A DNA stretch of 64,000 bases from Pipra filicauda (taxonomy: Eukaryota; Chordata; Aves; Passeriformes; Pipridae). Below, one piece after another: positions 53,401-64,000 of the stretch (within the stretch, counting starts at the first letter, position 1; the number at the start of each line of letters is the position of its first letter). A model generated the notes under the pieces. The model worked only from the letters and a program-made list of their open reading frames with translations, was not told the origin of the DNA and searched no databases. The stretch spans positions 3,901,790 through 3,965,789 of the forward strand of contig NW_024104998.1 in assembly GCF_003945595.2 (NCBI RefSeq), in the 5' to 3' direction. The position numbers and the translations under genes are program-made.

Positions 53401-54702
53401 GGTTTACCATGATTTTCCACAAAAGACTCAGTCCATTTAAGTCTTGGAACCTTCAGATTTGGGTGCTTCAGTAAACACCTGCAATCCTTCAAAGATGGTT
53501 AGCTCCTTCTTGAGATGGAAGTACAATATAGGACATGTGAATCTTTTAATGAGTTATAATGCAGCAATTTTATTTGGAATGTTCTTCAATTCCCTCCAAA
53601 CTACCCCCTTTGTATTGCAATGTGATAACTAATCCTATATTTATTGTTTATGAGCTCACACAAGATCAAAGCTAACAGGCTGGGCAATTTCTCATATGAA
53701 AAAAAAACAAAAGAATAAACAGATGCCAACTTACAGCCACTGTTAGAGACATGAGTCCCAGACTCCATTCATCTTTATAACATATGATAATACACTCCTT
53801 CAATTTGGTTGAGTGTTTATAATTTTCTGTCCATAGTAGAACAGTTTTTACCCTTAGCCTTCAACATTCTTGTGCAAAGAGTAAAAATTTACAATTTAAA
53901 CTTAAAATTAATCCTGTCCAGAAATTACAGCTCAGAGAGAAAATAAATTTATTTAGAAAGTGATGTCAAGAGTCTGCCTATTAAACTGCAAAGCCCAGAA
54001 GATGCTGCTATAATACAGCTCGAACACCCGCCTGCTGAACAGGGTGAGTTTTCCATTGTGCTCTTTGCTTGTGGTTTTGTCTGTAATCTGTCATCGTTGA
54101 TGTCTTGATGCAACTTACCAAAGAAAATGAGAGAAATCTTTATGCTACTCATCAGGAGTAATTACCTGTTTGTAAGAAACACTCATTTGTGACAGCCATA
54201 GATTTTTCTTCCCCACATGCTCAAAATTCAATACAATTCCACTCCCCTTCATTGGTCATCTGCATTGCACTGGTGGTGATTAAATGTGATTATATACTTG
54301 TGGTTTTTTCCCCTCAAGTGACTAAATTTCAAAATTCAAAGACTAAATACTTCTACAACAGTTTTTTTGTCAATCCATAATACCAACTGTACGGTAAATT
54401 AGATACAGCTCCATGCTTCAGTATTGTCTCAGGTCTGAGACTCAGGTGGTATTGATAGGCAGGCTTTGTGCTCTATTTGAAATAACCAGAAGTTGAAAGT
54501 TTGAATACTGTACGGTATTAAACATAATAAAACCAATCCACAAAAGTGGTTGAAAATGCAGAGATAAGTTTAAAGGGAGAAGGTGAAGGCAGTAATATTT
54601 TGTCTTCCTACATGAAAAGTTTCTTTCTGTGTGAGTTAATTTTAAAAAAAGAATCCTTTTGATTTCCTGCTCTTCTCTCTCGGTAGGTTTTGTTCTATAT
54701 TT

Positions 54703-55098
54703 CTAGACCAGCACTTTCACAAGGAATACCCTACCAACTACAAACCAAGTCCAAGTCAAGACCATAAGGTGGGACATCCCTAGACTACCCCAGGAAAACC
54801 CAAACTGCCATCTATGTTGAGTGCCTTCAGGAACAACCACAATTCCATAAACCCTAGCACATTTCAGAACCTGCTTTGTTTCCATTTCCCCTCTGTAAGG
54901 AATATCCCAGTGACCCAGCCCATGCCCCTGCCCTGCACCACCCACCAGGTCTCTGAAGACCACATTTGCACCAGCACCCACTGCAGCCTGTGGTTTGCCA
55001 AAGGGCAAGGCCTCCAGAAAGCTCTGGCCAGAGGTGGGCAAACTCACTGCCCCAGTCCTACCGAGGACCAGCTTTACTTCCATGTCTGTTCTTCATGA
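54703..55098. other. GC-richer patch with overlapping open frames on both strands
   Basis: A minus-strand frame of 126 codons (54703-55083) overlaps plus-strand frames of 94 codons (54814-55098) and 101 codons (54966-55271). The patch is clearly richer in C and G than its surroundings. The minus-strand peptide is rich in G and V, and the plus-strand peptides are rich in P, S, C and H. I recognise no domain in any of them. Openness on several frames at once fits a low stop-codon density. An old repeat or a decayed coding sequence are the other options. Confidence 0.25.
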
Positions 55099-58000
55099 CA
55101 AGCTACATTTCAGCTGCCCATGGAAGTGCTGGGAATTTGGCTGAACCACAGGAAGTTACCAGACCACAAAATATAAACTGTTGTCACTATTCAGAGGATC
55201 TACAGTGTTTTCCGATAGGTCACTGCTTCTCAAACTGCCTGAAGTATGTGACACTTTCTGTCTTTATCTAGCACAGACCTATCTAAAATATGCAGGATGA
55301 CAATTAAACATTTTATACTTTTAATTAACATCTGCATGAATCTTCAGATGATATGACAGCAGCATGTAGAACTGAGGAGAAGGCAAGGGAACAGCTGGGA
55401 AATCTCATGTCTACTGCCCTCCAGAATTCTGCCTCTCCATCTCTGCTTTGCAGATTCTTGTCTTTGCATATCAAATGCTCCAAAAAGAAATGTCCATACA
55501 TAATGTTTTAATTATGGCTCAGACATGGGAATTACAGATTCTTCATCAATTTTTAGTTTTTTACTTACTGTGGGGTATAATTACATGGTTCTTCGTTTCC
55601 TTTAAAGTGATGTAAAGCCATTTAAAAACCCACACATATGACACCAGGTTCTAATACCCACTGATATCAGACATGTATCATAAGGGCACCTTTAAGTCAG
55701 AATTATACATAACATGAAAAAAAATACCCAGACAACAAGGTAAGGAGTTTGGCATCTCTTATTTAAAGAGTTTTATGTCCTAGAGTAGTACAGATATTTG
55801 AATGCATTTTGCCTGAAGCTTAGACATAAAGGACAAAGAAAGTAGCCAGAGAATGCAGTCCTGTAGGTCACATACATATATCTTGGTTCAGAAGTCCCAT
55901 ACAGAAATATGTGTGCAAGCTCTGTGTCTTGAGTGCTGGAACATACCTCATATGAGCTATATTCTGCACACATACAGAAATTTTGATGTGTCCTAAGCTA
56001 CTTGTGCACCATATGCTGAGTCATCTCAGTGCCTCTCAGATATACTTTACTTGCATGACAGAGCTAACATCAGCAATCCAATGCAGTTCAACAGGGTTCT
56101 TAGAGACCTGAGGGAAATCCATATTTGACACATACATACTTTCATATGTCTGTACAAAACTACCACTTTGACCAGGGTGCCAGGAACCTGGAAACCCCAG
56201 ACAAATGGGTGGAGACCTCAAATTCTAATAGAAAAAAAATTCTGAAAATGAAACAGGACATCTGAAGAAAGACAAGCAAACCCTAGACATAAAGATTGAC
56301 ACGCTATGCTCTGCTTGTGTTACTGTACTTCTCTGCCATGATTTGACTTTTAGTTTCCATAAGTCTGGAAGAACTCAGGCTTATATGTTCAATATAAAAG
56401 AAAAAATAGCACCACATGGTTTGAAAAAGGGCATTTGTGCAACTTCCAGTTTCTGGAGGAAATAGATACAATAATTTTGAAAGTAATTTTCCATGTGACT
56501 TCTCTTAATTTTCCTGTTTTCTCTCTAAGAACAGGATGCATGATCCTCACACAATACTAGTGCATTTTTTATCAAAATTTCCCTATTCTTTTGCAAATAA
56601 AGAGATATTAATTCTTTGAGAATATGGTGAGAGCAACAGGGACATTGTTAGAAGAAATAAATTGTGGGGGAAGGCATGGAAGGCTACATACTTAAATTAA
56701 GAAGTCTTTTCATTCTACAAGGACATCATGTTCCTCCTGCTCTGGTCTGGTCAAAGAAAAAGAAGCAAGGAAATTTCTTCTTAGATTTAGTTAGATGCTA
56801 GTTTCTATGGAGACAAGTTTCTCCAGTCATTTTTATTTGCAGGCATTAATAGCATAAACAATACAGAGCAGCAAGGGTTTAACCCTGGATTGAACCCCAT
56901 ATTGAGCGCATTCTGTAGGGAGAAAAATGAATGTCTAAATTAGATACAAGAGCCATTATACAATCTCGTTAACATTCATCCTCGTTAACTGGACTCTGGC
57001 AGTACAGAGTAAAAAAACCCGAAGAGTCACGTATTTTCATACCCTGTCTCCTCTTTTTCAAACGTGTCTTCTACAGAAACCTGAGCAGATGGCATCATCT
57101 GCCCTCTGGCTGTCACTGCACAGCTGATCACACGCATTGCTGTGCATTAACTACGTAACCTCTGCTTTCATTAGCACCCACAGAGAGGTCGGTGGTTCCC
57201 AAGCCTAAGACAGTGACTGATCATGCCGGGAGAGGTGAAAGCAATGGAATAAGCTATCATTTTTAGTGCAATTGAAGTAATTTGGCATGAATGTGAAGAT
57301 CCATATCATTTCGTGAATTTAAGTGATCAAAAAGGAGAAAAAAAGAGCAGTGACTTTCGAATATCAGGCAAACCAATTTCTCTGGGGGGTTTTTTCCTGA
57401 CTTTCCTTTCTCCCCTCCCTGCACATACTTTGACTTCCATTATATTATTTTTATTTGAACAAACAATTTACAGTGCACATTAAGCTATCCACATGTGTCT
57501 CTTATATATGCTGATTGGAGTATTAATTTTCTTGAGTTTTCAGGGATTGGGAGAGGCAAGAGCTGTTCAAACACTGAGCTACTCAGTCACATTCAATAGC
57601 GATACTTAATACCTGAAACTCAGTTTCGTTATTTATCTGTTTAATTACATGGAGGAATCAACCTTACAAAGAACAGAATCTCCAAGGATGCTGGAAGAAG
57701 AGACGTTAGGTAAATATTTTTAAACTCTTTCAGAATACATGAAGATTGTCCAAGGCCTGCTTCTCAGTATTACCTTTATATTCGAGAGATACAGGACTTT
57801 AAATTTAACTCTCTCACATCAACTCCAAGATAAGTCATCCTATACACTGCCCAATCTGAAGAGCAAAGCAGTAGAAGAATTGACACACTTCAGCTGGACA
57901 TTTCAATTATACAACCACATTCCAACTCCCTGCGACGCTTAAATGCACAGAATTGATGTATTGCAGTACCCAGAATAATTGTCACAGACAATAAAAGGCC

Positions 58001-59480
58001 CAAATGTCCTGATTTTGAACAGCATTATCTCACTTTGTTTTCCCTGTCAGAGTGCTGGAAAAACAGTTAATGTCGCTAGTCTCTTCTTGTGCCTAAGAGT
58101 TTCTCTTTGCCTGTAAAATTTGTCAATTTTGAGACAAATACCTGTTATTGCAAGTCATTGTAGGTGAGTATTTTGGCACTGGTGTCTGGATTGACTGAAG
58201 TACTGAAGTATAAAATCTTCTCAGTAGGAGGAAGCAGAAAAAACTTTTAAGTGTATACAAGACATAAATGTGTTATTTTAGAAAGTCATCATATAGGAGG
58301 AAGGACATTACATTACCTTTGCCTGCTTTAGCTTTGGCAGATAGTGCAGTTATCAAATAAGCAGGAACGCACTTTCCTTTTCCATTTTTCCAAGAACATA
58401 GCACATACATGTTGGCCTTAATCTGAAACACAGAATCAGCAAATAGAGGAATTTGATATTCAGAGCTAAAAAGACTTTTTAAGTATCAGCAAAACACACA
58501 CAAGGACTCCACCAAGCACACACCTTTAAAAGAGAAGAGACAGGACACAGTTGATGCTTGAACACTTGTGTGCTTTGAGAAGTCCTATAATTAGCGACTA
58601 AATAAATCTGTGGAAGGTAGACAAGTTTCCTCTGGCTGGATTGTCTGGTTCTTATAGAGCATGAACAGTTGCAAGTCAGACACTCTCTCATCCATTTGGG
58701 AGAACATTACTATAAGCACTGTGTTTGCACAGTAGTCTTTCCCTCATCAGAGGCGTTGAAAGCATCTCTCTCTCTTTTGCTTTTGAAAGGCTATTTTTCT
58801 CTTACCCAGCAACCCACTTCCATGAAACCTGGAGTGGCTGTATATCCCTGAGGCAGCAGCTGCCCTGCCTCATTTGACTAAAGCTGAGCAACAGGTCCAG
58901 GTGACACTGAACAGCAGGTTAGCAGATAAAAATACATCACACAAACCTCACGTCCTTAAGAAAGTGACTACTAAGTAATTAGAATAGACCTTTTTCCCTC
59001 AGAGTTTACCAGCCCTCACCCTTCAGTTAGAAAATGTGATATAGGGATAGTATGTATTGAGGAGTTAATTAGTTCTGACCACTGCCTATATCATTTCTGT
59101 GTATGCATAAGTTAGTTATTTCCTCTTCTCCCTTCACACAGAAGTTCTGCAATCAATTGCATACCTATTTGATCTAACCTATACAGCTGAATTCACTTCA
59201 TAGCTGAATTCCATCAAATTGCTTAAGGTTAGATTCAAAAAAATTACATTTCTGCTTTTTCCAGATATTAGGACTTAAACTGGAAGTTAAAGGAAAATTC
59301 ACCAAAATTTCTAAAAAGAATATCATAATTGAGAGGAAAGAAAGGACAGAAGCATGCTGTCAGCTTGGAGGATGAGGATCCATAAAACAGAAAAATAAAG
59401 AACTCAGTGTGGAAAAGACAGCTGAAACTGCACAGGGCTTTGGACAGGCTGAAGGAAGGGAACTGCCAGATAACAGGCTG

Positions 59481-59517
59481 GTGAGGAGGAGGAGAAGGTG
59501 AAGGAGGAAGAGAGAGC
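59481..59517 (+). repeat. GGA-rich purine tract
   Basis: A plus-strand run of almost pure purine, built from gga, gaa and gag words with isolated T residues. It lies inside a purine-leaning 600-bp region, which depletes stop codons on the minus strand and accounts for the 130-codon minus-strand frame at 59360-59752, rich in S, L and P. I do not regard that frame as a gene. Confidence 0.7.
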
Positions 59518-62500
59518 TGACCTGCATCAAATGTGGGCAGAGGTTTAGGAAAAAGCTAAGCTGTACGAAACTTAAGAAGCCAGGCAAGCTGCCCAAGGGA
59601 CGAGTGGGGCTTTTGGGGCACCAGATGCACACAGAAAGGACACCCATGCTGGCTACATGTGACTTGTGGAGAAGCCTCAGTGCAGTGGTGGTCTCTCTGT
59701 GCAGGACTGAACAGAGATCATGAAGGTAAGGAGGAAAAAGTGGAAAGAACAAAATAAAAAGAGTTGGAGAATTAGCACATCTGAGTTATTGGTAATGAGC
59801 AATATAACAGTGAGATGCTGGAGGCTGAAGAAAACACTTGAACGACCTTGGAGAGGCGAAAATTTGCTGAAAAAGACAGAAGAGGGGGAGGGTGAAAAAT
59901 TGGGGGGAAAGAAAATGTGATACATTTGAGCGTGTTCTTTATAGCTTGAGGAACTGTGTTCATTTTCAAGATATCCAAAGAGTGGAGAAAATTGGTGTTT
60001 TCATTATAACATACCTCTTTCTATAGATTTATAAACTATCAATTTTTCTACTTAGAAAGACTTTCTCTCATTATCAGTTGAAATGCTTTTAAAATCTACC
60101 ATGAAACTATAGATGATTAAAGGAGGAGCAGTAAGCCTAGTGCACAGGAGAATGCTCTGTCATAAAAGGGAGCAGTCATCTGTCCTGCCCATTTGGCACA
60201 GCTGCACATCTCCATGTCTCACAGTCAACAAACTGCTCACTGATGTGCATGCAACTCCTCTTTAAAAACAAAATACATTAGATTTCTCTAAAACCTCTGT
60301 CAAAGAAACTAGAAGGAAAATTGGCACATTATTGATTGCAAACTTGACATGGTCTTATGCAGTTACTTACAATGATTATATTTTTTCTCCTCTCTCCACT
60401 AATTTTCCACTTGAGTAATCAAGAAATCAGTCTGGATTAAAGACAGAGTTTGTTTGACAACTTTGTTACCCAGTTGTTTTGTTCAGGAATTCAAATATAT
60501 CTGACGTGTCTGGGAAGACTTTTCCTGGTGCTCTTTTTCCAGTAAACTTAGGTAGCTTCTTGTGACTGTCTCACTGGTGGCTCCACAGGATATGCTGTGA
60601 TCAAGATGATTGGCATGACAAAAAGCTGTCTTTTTTCCTTTACTTGGTAGGATTTTGTTTCTTCTTCTGTTAAAACAGAAATCATGAGTAAACAGTTTCC
60701 AGGCTGATTTCAGTGTTGAATGCTGTAAATGAGCATGCAATCTGAAAACAGCAGACTAGTTACTACCCTTTAATTGAGCTTTCCTGTTGCTGCTAACCTA
60801 CTCTACATAAGACATAAACAACACATAAAATACCGCATAAACCATAAACTGTTGTTATTAAGCAAATGAAAAGATAAGTAGCATTTCTTCATCTCAATGA
60901 GTGGAAAAACAATGCTAAAACTTTTGTGAACCTCTACACAGCTGATTCTGTTGAAAATATACTTCTGGACACGATGAGCACTACCAGAGTGCTTAAAAAT
61001 GTGGAGATATTTGATTAGAACTCCTTAGCACTGTGTTCCAGGACTCTCAGTATAATGAGGAGACCCTTTGCTCAACAACCTGCAAGCCACCATTCCCTGA
61101 TGATTTGATCAGCTCTGAAATGAAAACCAGAACTGAGTTCATTCTGGTAAATGCTGTTTTAACATCCTGGAGAGTATATCTGCTCACTGGCTATAATTCA
61201 AGGAAACAGAGACATCGACTTCTACCCAAACTGTAGAGCACATCACAAGATTTTGAGGTAGCCAATGCTTAGATCAAAACTAAATGGGATTTTTCAACAA
61301 TAGTTCATATTGCCCACCACTCCTATAAAAAAAAATCTGTCTAGATATTATTGTTTTGATACTGGGAGTCAGGAAATATTCCTTGCTGTTGCTGAAGACC
61401 TGTTACTCCATCCTCACTAGCAGGAAACTCTTCAGGAGAGAGCATTGAATAATATGTGTTTGGGCACAAAAGTAATGCAACATAAAGGTTTGATAAGAAT
61501 AATCTTTAGTCTACAGGATTCAGCACTAGCTCTTTAGTGACTCACAGAGGCCCTAGAGCTATCTATACATTACACCAACAGGGCCTGGGAGGAGTGGGTC
61601 AACTGGACAGAAATGAGCAGTCTCTACTAGCACTGTTTTTTTCTGAGGATAAGTGAATCTCCTCAATGATCCACTATGGCTGACCCCCAGAATACCTTGG
61701 AGCACATGAACCAGTTATTCTCAGATGACCCTAGTCAAAGTGGAATCTCATCAGCACACCCAACACCGTAGCCACTCATGGGCATGGGGACACAGGGCCT
61801 GCAGAGGGACTGGCCTGCAGCAAATCTTGTGACTCTGCATGGTTCAAGTCTCCAGCTGGCAACACTGGCTGCCTATCTCTGCTCCTGGTGTGCACTAGGA
61901 GATAAATGGAGCCAAACACCCCCAGTTCCTGTAGATCCGATAGATATGCCAGGTCAGGGAGGAAGAAGACAACCACACGATCAGTTGCTCTGTAGTGGCT
62001 ACAGCTCCCCATCCCATAACTCTACTAGGCATTAAAAACTGATGCATCAAGTGGAGAATGTAGTGAATTGGGACAAGGGTGCGGTGAGTTCACATGGCTG
62101 CTTTATCAGTGTTATTATTTTCTTCTTTTACTCTGGTTTACTTTAGTTTACAGTCAGCAGAAAATGCAGGGTCTGCCACCACAAGGAGAGCCACTGCCTG
62201 AAGAGTCACTGCCTCTCCCTGTTGTGTCAATGACAGCGCAATCAATCCATGGGCCAGGCTATGGAATTGCTTGGAGAGGAGGCCGGGGAAAGGCAATTCC
62301 TACGTATCTGCTTCATGTCTGTCCCCTTAAAACAGGTTCTGCAGAACCCCCCTCAAACTAACCTTTGTTTCTCTTTCAGTTCAACAAACTGATATGACAG
62401 AAGAGAGAAGCTTGTAATAGCGATATTTATTCTCTCACAGCAATGTCCACACAGAGGTTGCTTACTCAAGCACTGCACAAGAAGGGTCTTTCTCTACATA

Positions 62501-62932
62501 TAATGCTGCAGCTGTATCAAAAGAAAGGAGATGTGGCTTGCTTGCCCTTTGCGTGGGACGGCACAGCAATGTTTGAAGAGGCCTGTGTTCTCTTTCAAAT
62601 GACAGCACTAACAGCTCGTTCAGAGTCCTTGATAGGGACAGCATCAACAGAGGATATGAACCCGCTAGTTCTGTGTTGGAATACAGAGTTTTGTTGTGTT
62701 TGTTGGCTTTTTTCAGCTTCCTGGTAGATGTTGTTCCCCATAATGTCACCGTTGATATTGTCTAAAGAAAAGAAGAAAGGAACCAGAAAAACAATCACGT
62801 GTATAAGAGAAAAAGGGTAACAGCTTCCACTTGACAGTAAAAACAGCTCACTAAAGCATGTGGTAAGAAGAACAGGATTGAAACAAATAAAACACATTTC
62901 CTCAGAGGTGATTAAACAGAACCGTGCTACAG

Positions 62933-62952
62933 GCACAGTTAAGCACAGTTAA
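62933..62952. repeat. 10-bp perfect tandem duplication
   Basis: The unit gcacagttaa is present twice head to tail. A further gcacag follows about 15 bases later. Confidence 0.75.
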
Positions 62953-64000
62953 GGTTTCAAGCACAGCTGTCAAAGCTTGAACATTGGCTGTTCCCCAGTG
63001 TCAGTGTGCTTGCATCTTCCTAAAGTATCTGGACATTGGAAGTTCACTTCAAATTAAGCTGTTTCGAAGTAGTCCTGATTAGTTACTCCCTGAAATGTGG
63101 AAGTGTATCCTTAATGGCTTTTGGTTTCCTAAGAGGTTGGTTAAATATTGACATAGCCTAACAAGGATTTTATTTTGATTAAAAAAAACTTGGTTTTCCT
63201 GGTAAAGACTCTAACAGAAATACAGTATTAGAAGAGGTCAGCTCTGGTCCTGAAATAACTTAGGCATTGCTTAACTTTCTCATAGTTAATACTTCATAAT
63301 CTCTTGACAGTTATTTAATTCAATTCTTGTGCTAAAAAATTAAACCTGGATATGACTGATTCATTGTTGTGTTGAAGGGATTTTTTTTTAATACCACTGG
63401 TGAAGACAATTACTTGCAGTCTTCTTGTATGGTAGAACTATATAATGGACCCAAAATATTAATTCAAATTAATGCAGTCACAATTGCTTGCACATACTCT
63501 TTCTGTCAACAATATGACTAAGTGATTAAGCTATTTTCTATGATATTTTCTTTTGAACAGGAGAGAATCATTTTTGAGAATATATTTCTTCAGTCTTCAC
63601 TGACAAAACAGATATACACAATTTATGATAAATCTACCACTGATCTTTGACCCAGATTTGAAAGACATAATTTACTGAAACATTTAGGTTACTTTAGATT
63701 AAAATAGCAACCCTTATTAGAAGGAAAATTTTAAAAGTCTATCAGATATTACAAATGCTTTTGTTATTTATAGTCATTATCCATTTATATTGTGAGTAAC
63801 TTGATTGCTTGTAATTGGTTCTCGATTGTCAATGATCATGAATGACCCCATAAACTTTCTAATTCTTTTCAAAAAATGTCAGGCTGATCAGAATAGTATT
63901 ATGAAAATTATTTGGAGATTTGAGAGAGAAAAATTTATCAATTTTGTGACAAAGTCACAAAACCATTGCTTTCTTGGAATTTCTGAGAAATAACTTTTTA

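Larger units (their letters stand above)
45133..54702. other. Unique AT-rich stretch, no gene recognised
   Basis: No exon, RNA gene or transposon can be supported. An A-rich tract lies at 45341-45365 and low-complexity AAAC/AAAT sequence at 49248-49292. Small open frames (for example 95 codons at 46741-47028 and 71 codons at 49297-49512) show no known domain. The 49297-49512 frame has a charged C-terminal half (KVFQRDHKKEEVALDH) but no supporting context. A duplication at 50374-50450 is listed separately. Confidence 0.55.
55099..64000. other. Unique stretch to the window end, no gene recognised
   Basis: No exon or RNA gene can be supported. A purine tract at 59481-59517 and a 10-bp duplication at 62933-62952 are listed separately. 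The interval 56870-57350 has few stop-rich simple repeats and several CpG and TAAT words, and could be a conserved non-coding block. A GC-richer patch at 61750-62380 has frames of 78-97 codons on both strands without recognisable similarity. Confidence 0.5.

Noticed and set aside
59360..59752. 130-codon minus-strand frame with hydrophobic leucine-rich stretches
   Set aside because: The region is purine-rich on the plus strand, which removes minus-strand stops and yields S, L, P and F codons. No domain or gene structure supports it.
1..64000. CRISPR arrays, tRNA or rRNA genes, bacterial operons or defence systems
   Set aside because: No regularly spaced direct repeats, cloverleaf-like sequence or clustered long open frames are present, and the DNA is vertebrate in character.

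Overview
The window looks like bird nuclear DNA. It is AT-rich and gene-poor. It carries at least five CR1 retrotransposon pieces, several keeping the ATTCTATGATTCT-type 3' tail typical of avian CR1, and an LTR whose ends resemble the TGTGCTGGTTTTGGCTGGGA...CCACCACA family common in birds. No rRNA, tRNA, CRISPR array, operon or bacterial-type gene is visible. The bird assignment rests on these repeat families recalled from general knowledge. No database search was run, and the species is not determined.

Layout. 1-7.5 kb: unique AT-rich sequence. 7.5-7.9 kb: CR1 3' end, minus strand. 7.9-14.4 kb: unique sequence with a GTTTG pentanucleotide array (10.44 kb) and one weak candidate exon (12.75-13.04 kb). 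14.4 kb: short CR1, plus. 14.55-33.48 kb: about 19 kb with no recognised repeat, holding a 16-bp palindrome (24.75 kb) and a G-quadruplex-type tract (27.9 kb). 33.5 kb: a short, probably internally deleted LTR, minus. 36.6 kb: CR1, minus. 38.8 kb: long A tract. 40.7 kb: 36-bp tandem duplication. 41.35 kb: CR1, plus. 43.86-45.13 kb: the richest locus, a CR1 3' segment with the end of its ORF2, split by a 401-bp solo-LTR-like insertion flanked by an 8-bp direct repeat. 45-64 kb: unique sequence with a 42-bp-period duplication (50.4 kb), a GC-richer patch open on both strands (54.7-55.1 kb) and a purine tract (59.5 kb).

No protein-coding gene can be assigned with confidence. The open frames are mostly 60-110 codons, the range expected by chance at this base composition, and the two clearest protein matches lie inside CR1 or LTR sequence. 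The window is therefore best read as intergenic DNA or the inside of a large intron, with a modest load of old retroelements and a few small duplications. I found no convincing new biological system. The items most worth checking are the LTR-in-CR1 nesting, the candidate exon at 12745-13035, and possible conserved non-coding blocks.
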